A stretch of DNA of 61,516 bases, from contig NZ_BBKT01000037.1 in NCBI RefSeq assembly GCF_000747665.1, forward strand, positions 1-61,516, read 5' to 3'. This DNA is from Thermoanaerobacterium saccharolyticum. Lineage in GTDB: Bacteria; Bacillota; Thermoanaerobacteria; Thermoanaerobacterales; Thermoanaerobacteraceae. The notes under the pieces are model-generated. The model saw only the letters and a list, made by a program, of their open reading frames with translations, was not told the DNA's origin and made no database searches. The stretch's first letter is position 1, and each line of letters opens with the position of its first letter. A program made the position numbers and the translations under genes. Of the stretch, positions 57,448-61,516 are shown piece after piece.

Positions 57448-58759
57448 GTGGTACAGGTAATGAACATATTAAGCAGTTCTGTTCAGGTAAGAAACGATGA
57501 TAAAACGCTAAGCAAAAAAAAGTTCAGATTTCAAAGACATTATCAAAAATATTAAAAGTAGCGCAATCAAAAGCGACGGAAAAAACGTTGATGAGAATAC
57601 GTCTTTAGATGACAAACAAATATCAGATATGATAACTATTATTTTAAATTTAATAAGTAACAATTTGCATTTAAATGCTTCAGCAAATCAAGACAATTTG
57701 GAATCTCTGAAAGAAAGCATATCAAATCAGTTAAATGCTATGATTGCAAGCCAAAATGAGTCTAAAATAAACTTAAATAAATTAGCAGAAATTATCACAA
57801 AAACTTTGAATAATATGTACAACTTAAACATTGACGCTAATGAAGTTTTAAATATGTTAAAAAATGTTGATTTATCTAAAATCAAATCTGATGTTATTAC
57901 ATTGGATGTTAACAGTACAACCAAAGATGATGCAATAAATAAGTCAAACCAAAGCTTAGGCGATGACGATGGGCAAAAACAGTTAGCAACCATTAGTGAC
58001 AGTGGAAATGTAAAGTCTAGCGTAAATGCATACGATGCTAAAACTGTTGCTGACACAAAAGTAGAAGCTAAAAATTGGAGTTTATCACAAGGTAAAAATC
58101 AAGATCAAAATGATAATTTACACGGAACTCAAAAGGATGCTAACTTTGAAACAAGTAATAAATTATTGTCTAAAAAAGCGGATGATTCTTACCAACAGAT
58201 AAATGACAGTAAATTGATGGAAACAAAGAGCAATAATTTGATTGCTTTTAATACTGTTCAAAGCAAACAGGCAGCAGTAGCTTTAGAAGGTAATATGGAT
58301 TCTAAAAACAGCGTGCAAATAAATGATATAATTGATCAAATTGTTAAAAACGTCAATATAACTAAAACAGATACAGAGTCAAATATAAAAATTCAGCTTA
58401 AGCCGGATTTTTTAGGAAATTTAGAAATCAACATAAAATCTGTAAATGGCAGTTTGACAGCTAACATTTTAACCGATAATGAAAAAGTAAAACATCAGAT
58501 TGAGATGAATTTAAATATATTAAATAATCAGCTTGAATCAAAGGGCATAAAAATAGATAGTTTCAATGTTTCAATAGATAGAAATATGCAATTTGCATCA
58601 CAGTACAGTGGACAAGAGGATAGCAGTCAAAGATATAAAAGTCTTAACAATAGCAAAGTGCGCATTAATTATGAAGATTATGATGACGCAGAGTTTCAAA
58701 CGCAGACTTATTCAACATTAAATAGCATATCTAACGATCATGTAGATGTGGTTGTTTGA
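57448..58759 (+). CDS. fliK: Flagellar hook-length control protein FliK, with apparent frameshift
   Basis: FliK measures hook length and switches export from hook to filament subunits. The protein is 436 aa after removal of one A at 57514-57521. Its first 300 residues are low-complexity and rich in Asn, Ser, Lys and Asp, as expected of the variable ruler region. The conserved C-terminal domain holds IQLKPDFLGNLEINIKSVNG and LNILNNQLESKGIKIDSFNV (LxPxxLGxv-type). GTG at 57448 follows GAGAGGAGATG; an ATG at 57460 is also possible. Confidence 0.88.
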
Positions 58760-58772
58760 AGGAGGTGATATG

Positions 58773-59177
58773 ATGGCAATAAATACAAATTATGATAATA
58801 GCTATATGAATACATATACTGATGGGACTAAGGTTACCAATCCAAATTCAGAGTTAGGCAAAGATCAATTTTTGCAGTTGCTTGTTACTCAATTGGAAAA
58901 TCAAGATCCTTTAAATCCAATGGATGACAAAGAATTTATAGCTCAAATGGCACAGTTTTCAGCATTAGAGCAAATGCAAAATTTAAATGAAAGCTTTAGT
59001 GCTGTTAAAGCTTATAGTTTATTAGGAAAGACGGTTACAGCAAGTGTAGATTCAAATGGTTCCAGTTCTACTGTGACAGGAAAGGTTGACTCCGTGAAAT
59101 TTGACGGTAGCAACTTGTATTTAGAAATCAATGGAACTGATGTATTGTTAGATTCTGTAACTTCTGTATCCGACTAA
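58773..59177 (+). CDS. flgD: Flagellar hook capping protein FlgD
   Basis: FlgD caps the growing hook. The 134-aa protein has the N-terminal signature LGKDQFLQLLVTQLENQDPLNPMDDKEF and AQMAQFSALEQMQN. It is the short Firmicute form. The ATG at 58773 is 7 bases from GGAGG; an adjacent ATG at 58770 is too close. It is followed by flgE with no flg_new (TIGR02530-type) gene between them. Confidence 0.94.
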   Translation: MAINTNYDNSYMNTYTDGTKVTNPNSELGKDQFLQLLVTQLENQDPLNPMDDKEFIAQMAQFSALEQMQNLNESFSAVKAYSLLGKTVTASVDSNGSSSTVTGKVDSVKFDGSNLYLEINGTDVLLDSVTSVSD

Positions 59178-59206
59178 TCTAAGATAGTTTTAAAGGAGGA
59201 AAGATT

Positions 59207-60481
59207 ATGTTAAGGTCGATGTATTCAGCAGTCTCAGGACTTAAAGCGAACCAAGCCGAGATGGATGTAATAGGCAATAATATTGCTAATGTAAATACTG
59301 TAGGGTTTAAAGCCAGTAGAATGACATTCAAAGAGATATTCAACCAAACTATAAAAGGCGCTTCTGCACCACAAGACAGTGGTGGAGGCACAAACCCCCA
59401 ACAAATTGGATTAGGTGTTGCTATAGCATCTATTGATACGTTGTTTACAAATGGTGGTTCTCAGAGAACTGACAATCCGACGGATTTGTCTATAGACGGC
59501 AACGGCTTTTTTATAGTGAACAACGGTGGTGCAAATTTATATACGAGAGCCGGGAATTTTTCCTTTGACTCAAATGGGGATCTTGTAACACCTGATGGAT
59601 ACAAAGTAATGGGGTGGATATCACAGGATGGGAAGACAGTAAATACAGATACCGGAAATTTATCGCCCATAAGTATTAAAAACTGGTCTAGTACATCACC
59701 GGCTTCTACTAAAACGATCCAGTTAGGTGGCAATCTTGATGCAGGTACAAGTATCGGAAGTTCGGTTAGTTACAATGTCACTATATACGATTCTCAAGGT
59801 GGAAGCCATGTCGCAACAATTCAATTTACTAAGCAAGATAATGCTGGAAATTGGAATGCAGCAATAACAAATTTTGATGGTACTAACTTATCTACCCCTG
59901 TCACAATAGGGACAATTACATTCGATTCAAATGGTGTAATACAGCAACCAGCTCCACCAGCTTCTCCTGCTGGAATATTTACAGTAGGTGTGTCATCACT
60001 TCCAATAACAAATACAAATGCTACATTGGGAGATGGAACGAATATTACCATAGATCTTTCTAAGCTTACTATGTATTCTAATCCAACTGATATAAGGGAA
60101 TTAAACAAGGATGGCAATTCCGCAGGTTCGATTGAAAGCATAAATATCGATCAATACGGTGTTGTGAGCGGTATATATTCAAACGGCAGAACCCAAGTGA
60201 TTGGCCAAATAGCGTTGGCTGATTTCCAAAATACGCAAGGCTTGGAGAAGGTAGGAAATACAATGTTTATAAATACAGTCAACTCCGGAGACCCAATGAT
60301 AGGTGCTGCAAACACTGGGACAAGAGGCACCATAAACCCAGGAACACTTGAAATGTCAAACGTGGATCTTGCAAATGAATTTGCCAACATGATTACAACT
60401 CAAAGAGGTTTTGAAGCAAACGCAAAGGTAATAACTACATCTGATGAAATATTGCAAGATTTAGTAAACTTGAAAAGGTAA
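59207..60481 (+). CDS. flgE: Flagellar hook protein FlgE
   Basis: FlgE builds the hook. The 424-aa protein has the N-terminal rod/hook signature MYSAVSGLKANQAEMDVIGNNIANVNTVGFKASR, a large variable beta-rich centre (about residues 130-300), and the C-terminal DLANEFANMITTQRGFEANAKVITTSDEIL block. ATG at 59207 follows AAAGGAGGAAAG. Confidence 0.96.
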   Translation: MLRSMYSAVSGLKANQAEMDVIGNNIANVNTVGFKASRMTFKEIFNQTIKGASAPQDSGGGTNPQQIGLGVAIASIDTLFTNGGSQRTDNPTDLSIDGNGFFIVNNGGANLYTRAGNFSFDSNGDLVTPDGYKVMGWISQDGKTVNTDTGNLSPISIKNWSSTSPASTKTIQLGGNLDAGTSIGSSVSYNVTIYDSQGGSHVATIQFTKQDNAGNWNAAITNFDGTNLSTPVTIGTITFDSNGVIQQPAPPASPAGIFTVGVSSLPITNTNATLGDGTNITIDLSKLTMYSNPTDIRELNKDGNSAGSIESINIDQYGVVSGIYSNGRTQVIGQIALADFQNTQGLEKVGNTMFINTVNSGDPMIGAANTGTRGTINPGTLEMSNVDLANEFANMITTQRGFEANAKVITTSDEILQDLVNLKR

Positions 60482-60518
60482 TTTGATTTATTTTTAATAT
60501 GTTAAGAGGGATTAATAA

Positions 60519-60704
60519 GTGATAAGCGTTACAAAGCTAAATGGAGATGAATTTGTCGTTAATGCTGATATGATAGAATTTATTGAAGAAACACCCGATA
60601 CTGTCATTAGCTTGATTAGTGGCAAAAAAGTTGTCGTGAAAGAAAAGAAAGATGATATTATAAGAAAAGTCATAGAGTATAAACGCAAAATCATGTTGAG
60701 TTAA
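60519..60704 (+). CDS. flbD: Flagellar protein FlbD
   Basis: FlbD (61 aa here) is a short protein of unknown biochemical role found after flgE in Firmicute and spirochete flagellar operons. The sequence ISVTKLNGDEFVVNADMIEFIEETPDTVISL and the following KKVVVKEK block match the family. It starts with GTG at 60519 behind AAGAGGG. Confidence 0.9.
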   Translation: MISVTKLNGDEFVVNADMIEFIEETPDTVISLISGKKVVVKEKKDDIIRKVIEYKRKIMLS

Positions 60705-60762
60705 ATTTTTTGCATTTAGGAGAGGCTTAAAGTTATTTTTTTAATATAGCAGAGGTGTTGTC

Positions 60763-61161
60763 ATGAAAAATAACATCATAATAATAATTTTGATAGTAGT
60801 TATCATAGCTTTTGGAAGTGCATTTTTCTTTTTTAATTACAACTCAAAGCCGGCTAAAATTGTTTACTATAACTATTCTCCTGGCAGTGAGTTTATCACA
60901 AACTTAAAAGGAGATGATAAGTTTATCAAGGCCGGTATTGAGTTAGAGGTTACCGATAAAAATGTTTTAAAAGAGTTAAGCGATCAAAATCCCAAAATAA
61001 GAGATGCAATAATTCAAATCTTGAGAAATGAAACTGCTCAAGATTTAGAAGGTTCTGAAGGACAAGCTAAACTGCAGAATCAGATAAAAAGTCAAATCAA
61101 TAAGATATTAGGGGCCAACAAGATAACGAATGTTTATTTTGATGATTTCATAGTTCAATAA
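60763..61161 (+). CDS. fliL: Flagellar basal body-associated protein FliL
   Basis: FliL surrounds the stator and helps motor function. The 132-aa protein has an N-terminal membrane helix (residues 3-24, rich in Ile and Val) and the extracytoplasmic domain ending NKITNVYFDDFIVQ, the normal C-terminus, so it is complete. ATG at 60763 follows AGAGGTG. The next gene should be fliM but an IS110-family element begins instead. Confidence 0.92.
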   Translation: MKNNIIIIILIVVIIAFGSAFFFFNYNSKPAKIVYYNYSPGSEFITNLKGDDKFIKAGIELEVTDKNVLKELSDQNPKIRDAIIQILRNETAQDLEGSEGQAKLQNQIKSQINKILGANKITNVYFDDFIVQ

Positions 61162-61205
61162 GGGAGCATTCCTGTAATAAAGAAATATAAGATTTGAAAT
61201 AAAAA

Positions 61206-61272
61206 GTACCTCCTGATAAAATACAAGATGTCGATTGTTCATGAACACGACTCTCAAATAACAAGGAGGTAC
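61206..61272 (+). other. Nested stem-loops in the left end of the IS110-family element
   Basis: GTACCTCCT (61206-61214) pairs with AGGAGGTAC (61264-61272), which contains the transposase ribosome binding site. Inside is a second stem-loop: GTCG (61230-61233) with CGAC (61248-61251) around the palindrome GTTCATGAAC (61237-61246). The structure would lower transposase translation. IS110-family elements carry a structured guide (bridge) RNA in a non-coding end, and this is the only non-coding DNA before the gene, so it may be part of one. Confidence 0.5.
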
Positions 61273-61277
61273 CTAAT

Positions 61278-61516
61278 ATGAAGTATAACCAAAATACAAA
61301 AATAATGCAAATAACAGAAAAGACATTAATTGTAGGTGTAGACATTGCTAAAGAGATACATCACGCTAGAGCTTTCGATTTCAGAGGAATAGAATACGGT
61401 AAGCGTATTGAATTTAGCAATGACATTGATGGAATGAAAAGATTTTTAAAATGGGCTGCAGATATTATGAATAAAAGCAACAAAGAGCATCTTATGGTTG
61501 GCATGGAACCAACAAG
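61278..61516 (+). mobile_element. IS110-family transposase, N-terminal fragment
   Basis: From ATG 61278 (behind AAGGAGGTACCTA) the frame reads to the window end. The sequence TLIVGVDIAKEIHHARAF contains the first catalytic Asp of the DEDD domain, and GMEPT near the edge contains the Glu of the same domain. These are the IS110-family recombinase hallmarks. About 79 residues are visible. The element is in the same direction as the flagellar operon and separates fliL from the expected fliM. Confidence 0.92.

Noticed and set aside
8903..57521. Programmed ribosomal frameshifting at the A-runs (A-AAA-AAG type slippery sites)
   Set aside because: Each repair needs one base skipped (+1), whereas A-run slippery sites normally give -1 shifts. 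The genes have no common function and smc would need five successive events.

Overview
This 61.5 kb window is AT-rich and reads as the chromosome of a low-GC, anaerobic, endospore-forming, flagellated member of the Clostridia. Gene order and protein style fit Thermoanaerobacterium/Thermoanaerobacter best; this is an inference from synteny, as no search was run. The signs of sporulation are tandem alpha/beta-type SASP genes, spoVS with a sigma-H-like promoter, ylbJ and a spoVM candidate. The signs of motility are the long flgB-to-fliL operon, and of acetogenic fermentation pta-ackA. Almost everything is core genome. No tRNA, rRNA, CRISPR array or prophage was seen.

Layout. (1) 1-604: 5' end of an ISLre2-family transposase (minus strand) followed by the 3' remnant of a DUF116 gene. 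(2) 610-8807: membrane Zn-protease, rsmB, rlmN, the Stp/PrkC phosphatase-kinase pair, rsgA, rpe, thiN and a small membrane protein. (3) 8844-14268: spoVM candidate, rpmB (minus), asp23-like, fakA-like, recG, degV. (4) 14357-15188: two near-identical SASP genes and a possible 36-aa protein. (5) 15205-21505: rsmD, coaD, a coiled-coil gene, ylbJ and tmcAL (minus), pta, ackA. (6) 21511-30902: yceD-rpmF, then the fatty-acid operon fapR-plsX-fabH-fabK-fabD-fabG-acpP-fabF, rnc and a radical SAM gene. (7) 30926-43201: spoVS, smc, ftsY, ylxM, ffh, rpsP, khpA, rimM, trmD, rplS, rbgA, comM-like, trpS: chromosome structure, SRP and ribosome maturation. (8) 43191-44295 (minus): rnhB-yraN. (9) 44408-50381: dprA, topA, hslV, hslU, codY. 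(10) 50605-61161: flagellar basal body, export and hook genes. (11) 61278-61516: start of an IS110-family transposase, sitting where fliM would be expected.

The most striking global feature is a set of 16 apparent frameshifts in 11 genes (spoVM, recG, degV, the coiled-coil gene, tmcAL, smc five times, yraN, rnhB twice, fliJ, motE-like, fliK). Every one lies in a coding-strand poly-A run of 7-9 and is repaired by removing exactly one A. Systematic homopolymer over-calling in the assembly explains this best. The window also begins and ends about 210-240 bp inside insertion-sequence genes, as a draft contig broken at repeats would. The affected genes are therefore annotated as intact genes with a probable sequence error.

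No clearly new multi-gene system was found. The best leads are small elements: a hairpin that masks the ribosome binding site of an unrecognised 61-aa membrane protein next to spoVM, a 36-aa candidate protein behind a perfect stem-loop, a structured left end of the IS110 element that may encode its guide (bridge) RNA and masks the transposase ribosome binding site, and a candidate operator over the fapR start site.
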